DNA from: Citrus sinensis | Taxonomy: Eukaryota > Streptophyta > Magnoliopsida > Sapindales > Rutaceae | Direction of reading: 5' to 3' | Assembly (NCBI RefSeq): GCF_022201045.2 | Contig: NC_068564.1 | Span: 26,813,001 to 26,877,000, forward strand | Length of the DNA: 64,000 nt | In this document: in pieces, positions 20,674 through 31,166 of the stretch | Position numbering within the stretch: the first letter of the stretch is position 1 | How the letters are laid out: every line of letters begins with the position of its first letter | The notes under the pieces: model-generated | The model's input: the letters and a program-made list of their open reading frames with translations, nothing else | Told to the model about the DNA's origin: nothing | Databases searched by the model: none | Position numbers and translations under genes: made by a program

Positions 20674-22432
20674 GTAAATTAACATCTCATTTTCAGCTTG
20701 CAGGATGCGGGAAATTTCTTTCCCGATAACTTAATTCGTTTTCTGTTCTAGTTAAAGACAAGACTAAAGACATCAATATTTGTAGTCTTCGTTGACTTAA
20801 TTTTATATTCCAACTTGAACACTCTGTTTCAACTTAATAGTAACTAAGATTGAACACCCTGTTTCTTTCTTTTCTTTTTTAATAATTCTTTTTCATAAAA
20901 TATGAAATTCTGGAAATGAAATCCAAAGCTTTTGTAATTTCCTATACCTAGAAGTGGGACCAAAAGCAACTCATCTTTAACATCTTGAGACAAAGTAAGA
21001 TCAAGGAAATTTCCTTGAGAAATTTGAGTGATGCAGATCTTTTTAGGTGGCTTGATAAATCAACACGAAACATTTAGACAGCCTTGATTAAAGTGAAAAC
21101 TCCATTTCTGGTCAATAACCAATTGAATGGAAAAGTTTGTGAAATTCACTTTGCAAATCTCTCAAGTCTAAGTTTGTGAAATTTGTTAATTTTCATCAAT
21201 AAATAATAATTAACTTAAATAAATGATTCATCATATGAAAAATGATTTTTAATAATTAAAAAAATTAAATATTTAGTCCATGAAATAATAATTGCTAATT
21301 TATCGTTTTACGTAGAATACTTTAAATTATCTCTGTAACTAAATTATTATCAATCAATAATACGACATGTCATCTATTTTCTTATCATAGAAACAACACA
21401 TCATACAAATCCTCAAAAAGATATGACATGTCACCCATAGGAAGAACTTACAAAACGTGAGATCATACAATCTTAACCCATGTATGAGTTTTACAACGCG
21501 TCATCTATGTACTAAAACTATACACAACTTGTCGTACAGAATTCGTAAATTGCACCAGATGTCAACTTTATGACAAGTTCAAAATGACAAGTCATACAGT
21601 TTTCTTTTAAGAGTAAGTATTGTGTGGCTTGTGGTGTTGGCCATGGCACGTCATCTTTGCAAGAACTGTGCTACTGTCGTCCCGGATGATCCTGAAGCTT
21701 TGGTCATAATAATTTAGTTATAGAGATATTTTAAAACAGAACTTAGAACACGATCTGTATAGTAATGAATATCCCCAACAAGAACAGTGGAATGTTAAAA
21801 GTAATTTTTTTTTTTTTTTTGGGTTGAAAACCTAATTACGTGAACACAAATTTCTAATCATATTGTCGATCATCCTATGTATGTCCTATGACTTTAGTGA
21901 TATTTTACACAAATATTTCGTAAGAAAACCATGTCACAATACAACTGTTATTGTCTAATAAATCTTTCACTGGTGCAAAGACGTTCAATTATATCAGTTA
22001 ATCATTTGTGATTAATTAATATTGTGTGATTCTGTGAAAAGAAATAATAATAACATCGTGTGTTAGGTTAGACAATATATAGATTTATTAATGCACTATA
22101 ACCACACAAATTTTTACTATTTATATCATCTTATTGTGTTTAACGAAAAATTATCTTACGGAATTTTGAAGTATTACTCGAGATATTTGCCTGACATATT
22201 TGAGCAGGGACTATCACATCAATTAACATATTAGAGAATACTAAAATTAATAATACAATTATAATAATTTTATAAAATGAATTAAAATGCTGAATGCTTT
22301 ATGATCCTTTGACTCACTCGTGATGATAGAGCAATTGTTTTATTTTGTTTTGTTGGAATTTTTTTTTAATTGTATCTATTCATATTTTTTTAGCGTGTGT
22401 CAATCCGCTGAACATAGTTAAAAAAAAAGATA
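20674..22432. other. AT-rich spacer upstream of RLP2
   Basis: No gene is seen. Around 21360-21620 there are several loosely related blocks containing GACATGTCA, ACTTGTCGTACA and GACAAGTCATACAG, possibly a decayed minisatellite or transposon remnant. Confidence 0.45.
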
Positions 22433-22441
22433 TTATTATTG

Positions 22442-22582
22442 GGATCAGGCTATGGTGCAACTGTGGCACCGTGCCACAGTTGCATCTAGCCGTTGGATGC
22501 ACTTAGATTGGTGGGGTCCACTGACATCTAACGGATAGATGTAACTGTGGCACGGTACCATAGTTGCACCTAAGGTTTCCCC
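22442..22582. mobile_element. MULE-type MITE, 141 bp
   Basis: The two ends form inverted repeats of about 43 bp: GGTGCAACTGTGGCACCGTG on the left against GGTGCAACTATGGTACCGTG read from the right. The element is flanked by an exact 9-bp direct repeat, TTATTATTG, at 22433-22441 and 22583-22591. A 9-bp target duplication with long inverted ends fits a non-autonomous Mutator-like element. It has no coding capacity. The TSD is AT-rich, so the exact ends carry some doubt. Confidence 0.75.
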
Positions 22583-22591
22583 TTATTATTG

Positions 22592-24014
22592 TTAGTCTAA
22601 AAAATAATCGAAAGTATTAAATACTTTCTATCAAGAATTATTTTATTTTATTGTTATTATTTTTTTAAATAAGCCACTGCGTAGCGTAAAAAAAAAAACA
22701 AAAAAAAAAAAAAGAAGGCCGTTGCATAGTGAGGTAGATAAATGCCGTCATCTATGGATCAACAAATGCAGCCACTCCCGTGAACTTGCTTGCTCGCCCT
22801 AGCCCACAACCTCATACGACCTAGACCTAAATTTCTTATGGGTATCGCTGAGTTTCTCACATTGAATAATCCCAACTCAAATTGAAAATAATATTTCTAG
22901 ACGAGATACCCACCTAATATTTTTTATATATTATTTTATTATTAAGATTTTTTTGAAAATTATATTTTTATTACATGATATTTCAATTGTTATCATTGTA
23001 CTACCAAATAATTAATTTCTTTTAAAAAATGACGTGGTCACAATGGTGTTTAGGGTATTTTAATTTGATAAATTTGAACAATAGCGATAATTTCATATAA
23101 AACGAAAAATAAAAATAAATATTTAATAATTTTCCCATAATTCAGGTAGTAAGTTGATAAATTTTCAATAAAATAAAATAATTATTTAGGATTATTAAAT
23201 TAAATATTGTAATTGATATGTACTTATTAAATTGATTAGCTAAATACAAATGTTAAAAGAACAAGCAACTAAGATAAAATAGTTTTCTTAAAATAATAAT
23301 TTATTATTAAATTTGTTATTATAATTTATTTTTATTTGTTAAAAATGATATAAAATAAATATTACATAAGCAGTTATTTTCAAAAGTTTTAACATTGAAA
23401 ATATTTGATTTTTAGAATTTTTTTAATTTTAGAGGACAAAATCATTTTTCTACACACTCTAAGGGTTAAAATAGTCTTTTAACAAAAATTTTATTAAATA
23501 TTCTATTACTTTTAATATTTGGTGGAAAAATTTTGTTATCAGAAAACTTTAGTGATAAAATAATATGTAAGAAAACATTAGATAAATATTTATGAGTATC
23601 CTTTCTAAATTGAAACGTTGAATTCTAATAATTATAGAAATTTGAAGAATTTAATATGTTGTGTTGGTTAACTTTATTATGGATCTGTTAATATTGTAAT
23701 ATTAATTAATAAATGAAATATCACACATAACTGTGTATTCCACCAAATTTACAACTAATATATATACATATGTGGTACTAAAAAGATGGCTAAATTAAAT
23801 GGTAATAGTGGAGGGAGGAGGGTATTTCGTTGTGACAAATGACCCTTCTATAATAAATAGATGATGCTTGCACTGCACAGAAAAAATTTCGACGTTAAAG
23901 AATACAATTTCAATGATCGACATTCAAGTTTCAAGCCCACGAAATTTAAGTTTTATGCCTCAAGAATGGGGACTGTGAGTCTGACCAAAAGTATTCTTTC
24001 ACACGAAGAAACCT
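22592..24014. other. AT-rich spacer without recognisable genes
   Basis: This is strongly AT-rich with several poly(A) runs and no supported coding region. Nothing else was identified up to the target duplication of the Pack-MULE at 24015. Confidence 0.5.
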
Positions 24015-24051
24015 ATTTAAATACAACACCGATATTCTCACACCAATGAGT

Positions 24052-24118
24052 ACCACAGTTAGAACAAAACGGTTCGTTTTGTGCTAACTATAAAAGATTT
24101 AACTGTAGCTTGAAAACG
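24052..24118 (+). repeat. Left terminal inverted repeat of the Pack-MULE (conserved block)
   Basis: It is the inverse of about 26115-26182. It contains a self-complementary stretch (TTAGAACAAAACGGTTCG and its inverse GTTTTGTGCTAA), so each end can also form its own hairpin. Confidence 0.8.
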
Positions 24119-24167
24119 CAGACTCATCTTGCTCAAACGCAGACCACACACGTGCTCGAGTTTCTGA

Positions 24168-24545
24168 AACGCAAACGCAAACGCAAACTACACACACACT
24201 CATCTCACTGGACCACAGCACTCTCTCTCACCGTGGGTCTCTCTACATTTGGCTTGGCTGTCAGTTGTTTCTCTCCCAACCCCGTGGATTGCATTCTCAC
24301 GGCACTTCTGGAATTTGAGACCTAGCTGCAGCTTCACTCTCTCGGCTGTCGGAATTGATTTGTGGAGGTAATTTACGCAAACGCAAACCACACACACACT
24401 CATCTCAGTTGACCACAACACTCTCTCTCGCCGTGGGTCTCTCCACATTTGGCTTGGCTGTCAGTTGTTTCTCTCTCCACCCCGTGGATTGCATTCTCAC
24501 GACACTACTGGAATTTGACAACTAGCTGCAGCTTCACTCTCTCGG
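24168..24545 (+). repeat. Two-copy tandem repeat, period 200 bp
   Basis: Units begin at about 24168 and 24368. They share CACACACACTCATCTCA, CTTGGCTGTCAGTTGTTTCT and GGATTGCATTCTCACG, with roughly a dozen differences. The repeat lies just inside the left end of the Pack-MULE and is partly matched, inverted, by 25870-26090. Confidence 0.8.
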
Positions 24546-24576
24546 TATGAATTTATGTTAATTTTGCTGTCTTCAG

Positions 24577-24682
24577 AACTGCCTGTTGTGGCCGAGTACA
24601 AGATTGCGAAGATTGGTTATGTTAGATTCTACTTGACACCAAGATAGAAGAAGATGAGGATGAGACCAAGCCTCTAGCTTAA
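24577..24682 (+). pseudogene. Captured C-terminal coding fragment of an unidentified host gene
   Basis: After a splice-acceptor-like TTTTGCTGTCTTCAG, the frame reads [20 protein letters not shown]. Past a one-base frame change it continues [13 protein letters not shown] and a stop at 24680. This looks like the last exon of a conserved acidic-tailed protein that I cannot name. The AT-rich sequence after it, to 24803 and again from 25295, has the look of its 3' UTR. Retained intron border sequence points to capture from genomic DNA rather than cDNA. Confidence 0.5.
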
Positions 24683-24803
24683 GTGTCATTTGGTACATAT
24701 GCTATGGCATTTTGTTGAATCGAGTTACTCCTACATTTTAAGTTTGCTTTTAGAATATCTCTCGTAAATTTTCATGTTGAAAAACCAATCATTTGTAGTT
24801 AAG

Positions 24804-24859
24804 TAGATTGATAAGAATTCGTTTCTTGTGCTTGGTTTTTTATCCTACTGTTGTACATG
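24804..24859 (+). repeat. 56-bp direct repeat, left copy
   Basis: The sequence from TAGATTGATAAGAATTCG to TGTTGTACATG matches 25239-25294 base for base. The two copies bracket exactly the captured LRR-kinase fragment. Confidence 0.9.
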
Positions 24860-25238
24860 GCCAGACAGCTGGTTGCACATCAGATTCAAGAGCTGTAAAT
24901 TTTGAGGCTAAGTAATCTCAGCTGGGATTTCATGTGATAACATATTATCAGATAGATCCAGCAACTGCAATGAAATAATGTTGCCAATTTCCGCAGGAAG
25001 CTTGCCTTGAAAGTTGTTCTGATACAAAAACATTATCTCCAATAGCTCAAGCCTCCCAAGTTTAGCTGGAATCTCCCCACCAAGATTACCAACGGCCAAA
25101 TCAAGATACTTCAGGTTGGTAAGATTCCCAAATTCCACTGGGATTTCACCTTCAAATTCATTGTATCCAAGAATCAGTCTCCATGGATGAAAGTTGCCCA
25201 AGCTCTCGTGGTATCTTGCCAGTGAGATTATTCCCAGA
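24860..25238 (-). pseudogene. Captured LRR receptor-kinase fragment (MIK1/PXY-like ectodomain)
   Basis: The minus strand encodes about five 24-residue plant LRRs, including [68 protein letters not shown] and, after one in-frame TAG, NLQLLNLMCNQLSG. The spacing and wording match the ectodomain of LRR-XI receptor kinases such as MIK1 or TDR/PXY, a family unlike the neighbouring RLPs. It has no start, no kinase and no transmembrane part, so it is a fragment of coding sequence carried inside the transposon. It is 379 bp long and flanked directly by the 56-bp repeats. Confidence 0.8.
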
Positions 25239-25294
25239 TAGATTGATAAGAATTCGTTTCTTGTGCTTGGTTTTTTATCCTACTGTTGTACATG
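25239..25294 (+). repeat. 56-bp direct repeat, right copy
   Basis: It matches 24804-24859 base for base. It begins at the last base of recognisable LRR coding sequence. Confidence 0.9.
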
Positions 25295-26114
25295 TAATTG
25301 ATTCATTTGTAATCTTTGTTGCTTTCAAAGGTAGGCTTCAATTGAGTTGAAACTTTAAAAAATTTATAAAAAATGAACCGCAAATAAAAGATAGCATCAT
25401 ATTGGGTGACAAAATGTTCTCGTGGATGATCCTGATTAATGCTGTGTATTTCGCAATGTAATTACTTGCTGATCAATTTAATTGAATTGATTCACACATT
25501 GGTTTGAGTTTTGATACTGCTGCTCTGTTTTTGGGTTATTTGAAGATCGCATTTTTGCAGGAACTGGTAAATTGGACACGTTAACAAAAACCTCTCACGT
25601 ATTACTGAAATAATAACTGTTATATTTCAGCCCTTATGCACAGAACACAATGGTTGCAGGCAAATCAACTCATAACTTACACAATGGTTGCAAGCAAATC
25701 AATTCATAACTTGTAAATAAATAAACCCCAAAAAATTGGGCATTAATTTCCATTTTCCAGCATATAACAATTTCTAGCAGCAAGTTTTAACAGCAGATAA
25801 CTTCCGACAACAACTCATCCCAAAATCAGCAACTCATAAACACAATAGCATTTTGCTAATTTCCAATAGCAAGATGCGTGAGAGAGACCCACGACGAGAG
25901 AAAGCCGAAGGAGAGAGCAGCGAGATGCGCGAGAGGCCAGATGAGAGAGATCCACGGCGAGAGAGAGAGAGCCACAGCAAAAGAGTGACCCACGCTCGAG
26001 AGAAAGAGCCACAGCCGAATAGAGACCCACGCTCGAGAGAGAAAGAGAGAAAACCGAAGGAGAGAGCAATCCGACGATCCGTTTTGTGAGGCGAGTGTGT
26101 GAGGAGAGTGTGTT

Positions 26115-26182
26115 AGTTTTGAAGCTACAGTATTTTCTTTTATAGTTAGCACAAAACGAACCGTTTTGTGCTAACTGTGGTG
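26115..26182 (-). repeat. Right terminal inverted repeat of the Pack-MULE (conserved block)
   Basis: It is the inverse of 24052-24118 with few mismatches. The internal palindrome GTTAGCACAAAACG / CGTTTTGTGCTAAC is intact here. Confidence 0.8.
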
Positions 26183-26427
26183 CTAAGCGTGGTGCGTTTC
26201 TCATTTTCCATTTAAATATTAAAGAATGAAAAAGGAAAATCAACCATTCAAATCTCAACTGCTGACACTGTTTCTTCATATTTAACTCCAATCTCCTTTT
26301 TTTGGGAAGCAGGAGGCTCTATAGATTCCCTCTTTTTGAAAAGCCACAAACACTTTATTATATAATCCACAAACTCATTTCTCATTTTCTTGTTCGCAAA
26401 TAATTCATTTGTGAAGTTTCAACAATA

Positions 26428-28695
26428 ATGGAGGAATTAGAAGAAGAGCATGGTTTTGAAGTGAGAGAGGAGTTCATGATTGCACCAAATGGTGCTGCAA
26501 AGCCTTCAAAGAGACTTGCCCGTTTTCTCAAACCTTGTGTAAACTCCGTTAAAGGGCAAGTTTTTGAGTTTCCTTCAGATTTTTTGTCCTCCTTACCACC
26601 CACGTTTGAACCGAAAACATGGCGTTTAAATGTAAATTTTCACGGATGGAGGTCACCGCAAAAGAATTGGGGAGCATGGGTTGAAAAGATGGCTCCTTTG
26701 CATGAATATACATGGAAGAAAGCTGGTATATATGATGCAATTTTAAATTCAACGTATGAAATTCGGAGAAATTATGATTTGATTGTTGGGCTTGCTGAGA
26801 AATGGTGTCCTGAGACTAAAAGTTTCATTTTTTGTTGGGGTGAAGCTACAATTACTTTAGAAGATATGATGATTGCAGGGTACTCTGTTTCGGGTTCCCC
26901 TGTTTTTAGCCCTCTTGAAACAGATGAGTTATTGGAAACAGAAGAGAAGTTGAATCAGGCAAGAACGGAACTTACTAGAACTGCAGCTAGGAAGGCACAC
27001 CAAGGAGCGTGGTTGAAGAAGTTCATGGACAGTGGAAGTGAAATCGAACATGAAGCTTTTCTTGTCTTGTGGCTGTCAAGGTTTGTTCTTCCAAGCTCCT
27101 CTAGGGTAAACCGTGTAATTAGCAGAAATGTGTTTCCTATTGCTGTACATTTAGCGAAAGGCACTAGAATTGCACTTGCTCCAGCTGTTCTTGCTAGCAT
27201 TTATATTGATTTGAATTTGTTTAAAGAAAATATTGCTTCTTTAAGCGTGGTAGACAAGTGGAAGGACAAAGACAGTAAGTTAGAAGTTACTACATGGTCT
27301 CCGTTCCAGTTGCTCCAAATTTGGGCATGGGAGAGGTTTACTGATTTGAGACCAAAGCCTAATTTGATTAAAAATGGTGAGCCAAGATTTGCTCGGTGGC
27401 ACAAATTAATGATCAATGTTGAGAATGTGAGGACAGTTCTGGATTCAGCCCAAGGGAGTTTTGATTGGCATCCCTACACAAAGCCTCTAAACAACTGGAA
27501 ACTGCCTACGTTTTATGTAGAAAAGGAAATAAGTGTATCAGCTGATGGTGACTTGTCTGAAGAATTACAATCATTTGCTAGATGCATGTATGTCTCGGAG
27601 CTAGTTGGGCTTGAGAAGGACTGCATAGAGCAGTACCTTCCACATAGAGTAGCAATGCAATTTGGGATGGACCAAGACCTCCCAGCTTGTGTGGCTCGAG
27701 CAAATGACAGTCCTGAACTAGCATGGAGTTATTACTGTAAGCCTATCACTTACACAAATTTGTGCATACCGTCTAGGCATTATGAGGCAGGTGTTACCAC
27801 CCAATACTTGAAGTGGTGGAAGCAATCACTGTCACATTTGCAAGGTGCAAGCAATGGTGCTTTGCCAGATAAAAGAAAGTGCTGGAGTTCTAAGATAATT
27901 CCAAAGAGACCAAAAGGAATGATAGAGGGTAGTTCCATTGGTTCTACAAAGGCCCATATGAAATTGAAGGGAAAGAGTAAAGGGGATGCTGTCCCTACTA
28001 GCCCTCATTTTTCTGTGAAGAGCTTGGAAAGATCACCAGAGACATCAAAAATGAATATCAATGATGCTGATTCCTCTGCTCCTCTGGGGTGTCCTGTGAA
28101 GAAAGATAAAAAATTACTTGAGTTTTCAAAAGAAAAGAAAAGGGTTAGTGGTGGATCTGCCTCTGCCGAGTTACATTCAAAAAGGCTATCACTGAGTCTA
28201 GAAGTGAAGAAGGAAGCTAATGACGCACCTGTTCCTCCTGGCTTTCCTCCCAAATCTAATTTGTTGGCGGCAAGTGATTCCACTAGTGAAGATAATCTGA
28301 CCATTGGAGAACTTCTCAGGTCTAGGAAGAAGCATGATGGTTTCTGGAATGAAGAGGTCAGTAGTGCTGAAAGTTGGCCTAGTCAATCTGACACTCTTTC
28401 TTCGACTGCCGTGTGTGAAGTTAGAGTTTTTGAACCACAGTTGCAGACAGAATTGGTGGAAAAGAGTAGATGGAATGAACCATCAGAAACATCTATTGAA
28501 GATTCAACTGAGATTCAATTGGTTAATTCAGCTCATGATTTGGTGAGGATGCAGGGTGGTGATAGAGATGGCAACATTAATGACAATGAGATAAGTGAGA
28601 GACCTGAATTGCATCTCGAAGAGTGGGTTAGTAGGCTTGAGAGGATCGTTGCAAAGCTAAAAGCCAAAAGATTTGGACATACAGGCCAGCTTTAG
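26428..28695 (+). CDS. PMD (aminotransferase-like, plant mobile domain) protein, copy B, intact
   Basis: This intronless gene encodes 755 residues, starting MEELEEEHGFEVREEFM. The PMD fold spans about residues 40-440. Hallmarks are WKKAGIYDAILNSTYEIRRN, LAEKWCPETKSFIF, WGEATITLEDMMIAGYSV, EHEAFLVLWLSRFV, VFPIAVHLAKGTRIALAPA and EPRFARWHKL. A Lys/Ser-rich, probably disordered linker follows (about 480-600), then PVPPGFPPKSN (about 602) and a C-terminal amphipathic helix EEWVSRLERIVAKLKAKRFG (about 732). PMD proteins occur both in transposons and as host genes. MAIN and MAIL1 act in nuclear silencing and genome stability. No transposase or protease is fused here, so this is best read as a host gene of the Arabidopsis At1g50750-At1g50830 type. 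It is the closest relative of copy A. Confidence 0.85.
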   Translation: MEELEEEHGFEVREEFMIAPNGAAKPSKRLARFLKPCVNSVKGQVFEFPSDFLSSLPPTFEPKTWRLNVNFHGWRSPQKNWGAWVEKMAPLHEYTWKKAGIYDAILNSTYEIRRNYDLIVGLAEKWCPETKSFIFCWGEATITLEDMMIAGYSVSGSPVFSPLETDELLETEEKLNQARTELTRTAARKAHQGAWLKKFMDSGSEIEHEAFLVLWLSRFVLPSSSRVNRVISRNVFPIAVHLAKGTRIALAPAVLASIYIDLNLFKENIASLSVVDKWKDKDSKLEVTTWSPFQLLQIWAWERFTDLRPKPNLIKNGEPRFARWHKLMINVENVRTVLDSAQGSFDWHPYTKPLNNWKLPTFYVEKEISVSADGDLSEELQSFARCMYVSELVGLEKDCIEQYLPHRVAMQFGMDQDLPACVARANDSPELAWSYYCKPITYTNLCIPSRHYEAGVTTQYLKWWKQSLSHLQGASNGALPDKRKCWSSKIIPKRPKGMIEGSSIGSTKAHMKLKGKSKGDAVPTSPHFSVKSLERSPETSKMNINDADSSAPLGCPVKKDKKLLEFSKEKKRVSGGSASAELHSKRLSLSLEVKKEANDAPVPPGFPPKSNLLAASDSTSEDNLTIGELLRSRKKHDGFWNEEVSSAESWPSQSDTLSSTAVCEVRVFEPQLQTELVEKSRWNEPSETSIEDSTEIQLVNSAHDLVRMQGGDRDGNINDNEISERPELHLEEWVSRLERIVAKLKAKRFGHTGQL

Positions 28696-31166
28696 TATCA
28701 GCGTTCACTCATCTTCTATTTATATAGCTTTACAACTTTAGCTACACATGTCAGATTCAGCCACTGCCATTTTGCTTTGGATGATGACGAATTAACAACT
28801 GTGCAGAATAGCCTTAACCGCTATGAAATCTGATAAGTACTGTGGTTTTGTAATATTTGCGGAAGAAATTTGATGTTCAGCACGTCACTTATGTTTCCTA
28901 AGCAGCCACACATAATGTGTGTGTTATTTGCAAATTTAGATTCAGCAGAGGAGTTATTTGCAAATTAGATTCAGCCGAGTATTCTCCTTTGTGTATCTGA
29001 GATCAATGTCTGAATTTCTCAGTTGAAATGCTCCCTCTGCCTAAAATTGAGCTGCTGATGATATACATACATGCTTTTGCTTCTCCTATTTCAAATTTTG
29101 GCTCTTTAATGGTTTCTTATAGGGGAACTAGCTGTAGATTATATGTATATGGTGGAGTTATAACCAGCTGTATGTTTATCACTTGACAGCAAATTCCCTT
29201 CAAGTTAGACACGGATTTCCATTTCTTGAGAAAATAACTTTCAGCAACAATTATTGATAGCATTGTTCAAGTACATGTATCCTTGTCTCACCTTTCATTA
29301 TGCCTTTAAGACAAAGACTTAATAGACCCTGAGAATTGAGAAAATAAGAAATTCTCAACCTTCATCATGGTCTCAAAAATTGTTTGCAGAATTGAAATGA
29401 TCATCAGCTCACAAATAGCAATTCTAGCGATGGCTTTTCCAAGCATGAATCCTAAATCAATGTTCATAAAAATTTCCATCAAGCTGAGATCTCACTTGTG
29501 TGTTTCTTTATATTCCTGCTAAGTGATACTTGCAGCACTAATCATGTGAGAAAGGACACCTGAGGAGTTACTTATGCTGCTGAGTTGTTCCAAGCTTGGC
29601 GTTGAGCCTCCTGATAAAAAGCTTTTGATCAGTGCGACGGCAAGTTTGGGTCTGTGCAATGGTACCCGCATTGATGACCGCAACATATTATGGTCAATGC
29701 ATTTATTTTAATGCAAAACAAAACAAGGTTGGCTCAGTGGCTGGGATGCAGTAGTTTGATCCATTTTGTTGCATAATTGAAGCAAAGAAAGAAAATAAAT
29801 GGCCCACAGGCTAGTGGGGAGGCTCAAATCTTTTTCTAGTACTACATTTAGAAACGGGGTTGACCGGAAAAGTAAAGAATCTTGACAATAAAGAGGTTTT
29901 AAGGGGGAAAAAAATGAAATGAAATATGGAGAAGGAAAATTATCTCATATTTCCCCCCAGGTTTGACAATTTACCACTTAGATTATCTTTCATTCAAATG
30001 TACGAGGCACTTACCTTGAATCTTGAAACTAATTATTAAACAACTTGCATCCTTTAACAAAATCTAGCAAAAAGACTATTACAACTGTAATATAAAATGA
30101 AAGCAATGACTAATTATTGAATTAGAAAATAATTTACACTTTTTCTTTTGAGACTTATGTGAGATAAACTAGTGGAAATTCCCAACAAATGTACTCCATG
30201 CATTTTTAAATAAAATATCACCCTGTATTATGATTGGTCAATTTAAAAATAGGTGTGTATCAAAATGTTATTAGACAGATGCACAAATGACATATGGTGT
30301 GCTTGTTACATGTATCGTTTCCTCATTTCTCTCAAACTTATTTCATCAAACCCGGCATGGGCAATTCCTAATTATTCTCATTTCAATTTTCGAGTACCAT
30401 CTTGAAATGTTTACATATGTAGTTCTCTACACATGACTTTACTAGAATCCAACTGAAAGTTCACCTCAACAAAATCTCAACAATCCCTAATGTGTCTCTA
30501 TTTTGACTAAGTTTCACTGTAATAACAACTCAACATAATTCTCCCACAAAAAAAAAAGGTAACAATGAACACCAAAAGAAGTTTTTCTCTCTTTGTCTTC
30601 CTAGTGTCCACCAACCCAACACTTAAATTAGAGCCTTTTAAGACAATTAGTTTCAATGTTGTAAACAAATTAATACACAATTATAAAAAGGGAAAGGTTG
30701 ATTTCAATCAAATAATTTTAGGGGTCCTAACCCAGATTTCCGTTGAATTTAATATTTATTTTCATTGCTATTGAAGAACTTAATGCCCAAAATTCTTCTA
30801 TAAAGTTGATAGACATTAGACAGTCGGCACTATGATTCTCAAAACCTCAGGGGCACCATGTGATAATTAACCTATTGCAGAATAACCAACTTATAGGCGT
30901 GAGCGTGATGACAGATGTTAGTACTATGTAAGGGCAGTTCCTCTGATCGCTGGTTATTTTCTTTCTGAAAAAGAATTCAACCACTCACAAATGCTGCCGC
31001 AGTCCCTTCTTCAATTTCCAACTCTATATATATTTCTTGGAAAGCCAAATTGTTGACCAAAATCTGTGATGCAAAGTTTCCTCACATTCTCCCTTTTGCA
31101 AAAGCTATAAACAAACACAACCCACAAGCCCATTGTTTGCAAACACATCATTTGGGAATTTCCGCA
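28696..31166. other. Spacer between PMD copies B and C
   Basis: No gene is supported. The first 500 bases share blocks with the 3' flank of copy A. The last 150 bases resemble the 5' UTRs of copies A and B (CAAAC..ACAACCCACAA, TTTGGGAATTTCCGCA). The short frame at 30565-30774 has no recognisable product. Confidence 0.5.

Larger units (their letters stand above)
24024..26209. mobile_element. Pack-MULE carrying two host-gene fragments
   Basis: The element is about 2.2 kb. The left arm at 24052-24118 is the inverse of the right arm at about 26115-26182. They share the blocks ACCACAGTTAG, AAAACGGTTCGTTTTGTGCT and CTGTAGCTT. A 9-bp direct repeat ATTTAAATA occurs at 24015-24023 and 26210-26218, at equal distances (28 bases) from the conserved inverted blocks, which supports it as the target duplication. 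Next to the ends, a 200-bp repeat rich in CTCTCTC on the left faces GAGAGA-rich sequence on the right, giving extended subterminal inverted repeats. The interior holds the coding tail of an unidentified gene (24577-24682) and an LRR-kinase fragment (24860-25238). No transposase is present, so movement would need a transposase supplied elsewhere. Confidence 0.75.

Noticed and set aside
21360-21620. Possible minisatellite with GACATGTCA-like blocks
   Set aside because: Spacing and sequence are too irregular to define a unit by eye.
24110-24448. Frames rich in His/Thr and Arg/Glu near the left end of the Pack-MULE
   Set aside because: They come from CA- and CT-rich subterminal repeats of the transposon, not from a gene.
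24168-24545. Possible CRISPR-like or satellite array
   Set aside because: There are only two 200-bp units and no short spaced repeats; it is a duplicated transposon subterminal region.
25815-26291. Overlapping 158-, 98- and 78-residue frames of biased composition
   Set aside because: They are produced by GAGAGA-rich inverted-repeat sequence; all strands and frames stay open because of composition.
30565-30774. Short plus-strand frame of 69 residues
   Set aside because: There is no recognisable domain, no splice context and no homology to anything in the window.
31050-31166. Upstream in-frame ATG extending PMD copy C by 39 residues
   Set aside because: The extension has no counterpart in copies A, B, D or F, and 31167 aligns with their starts.
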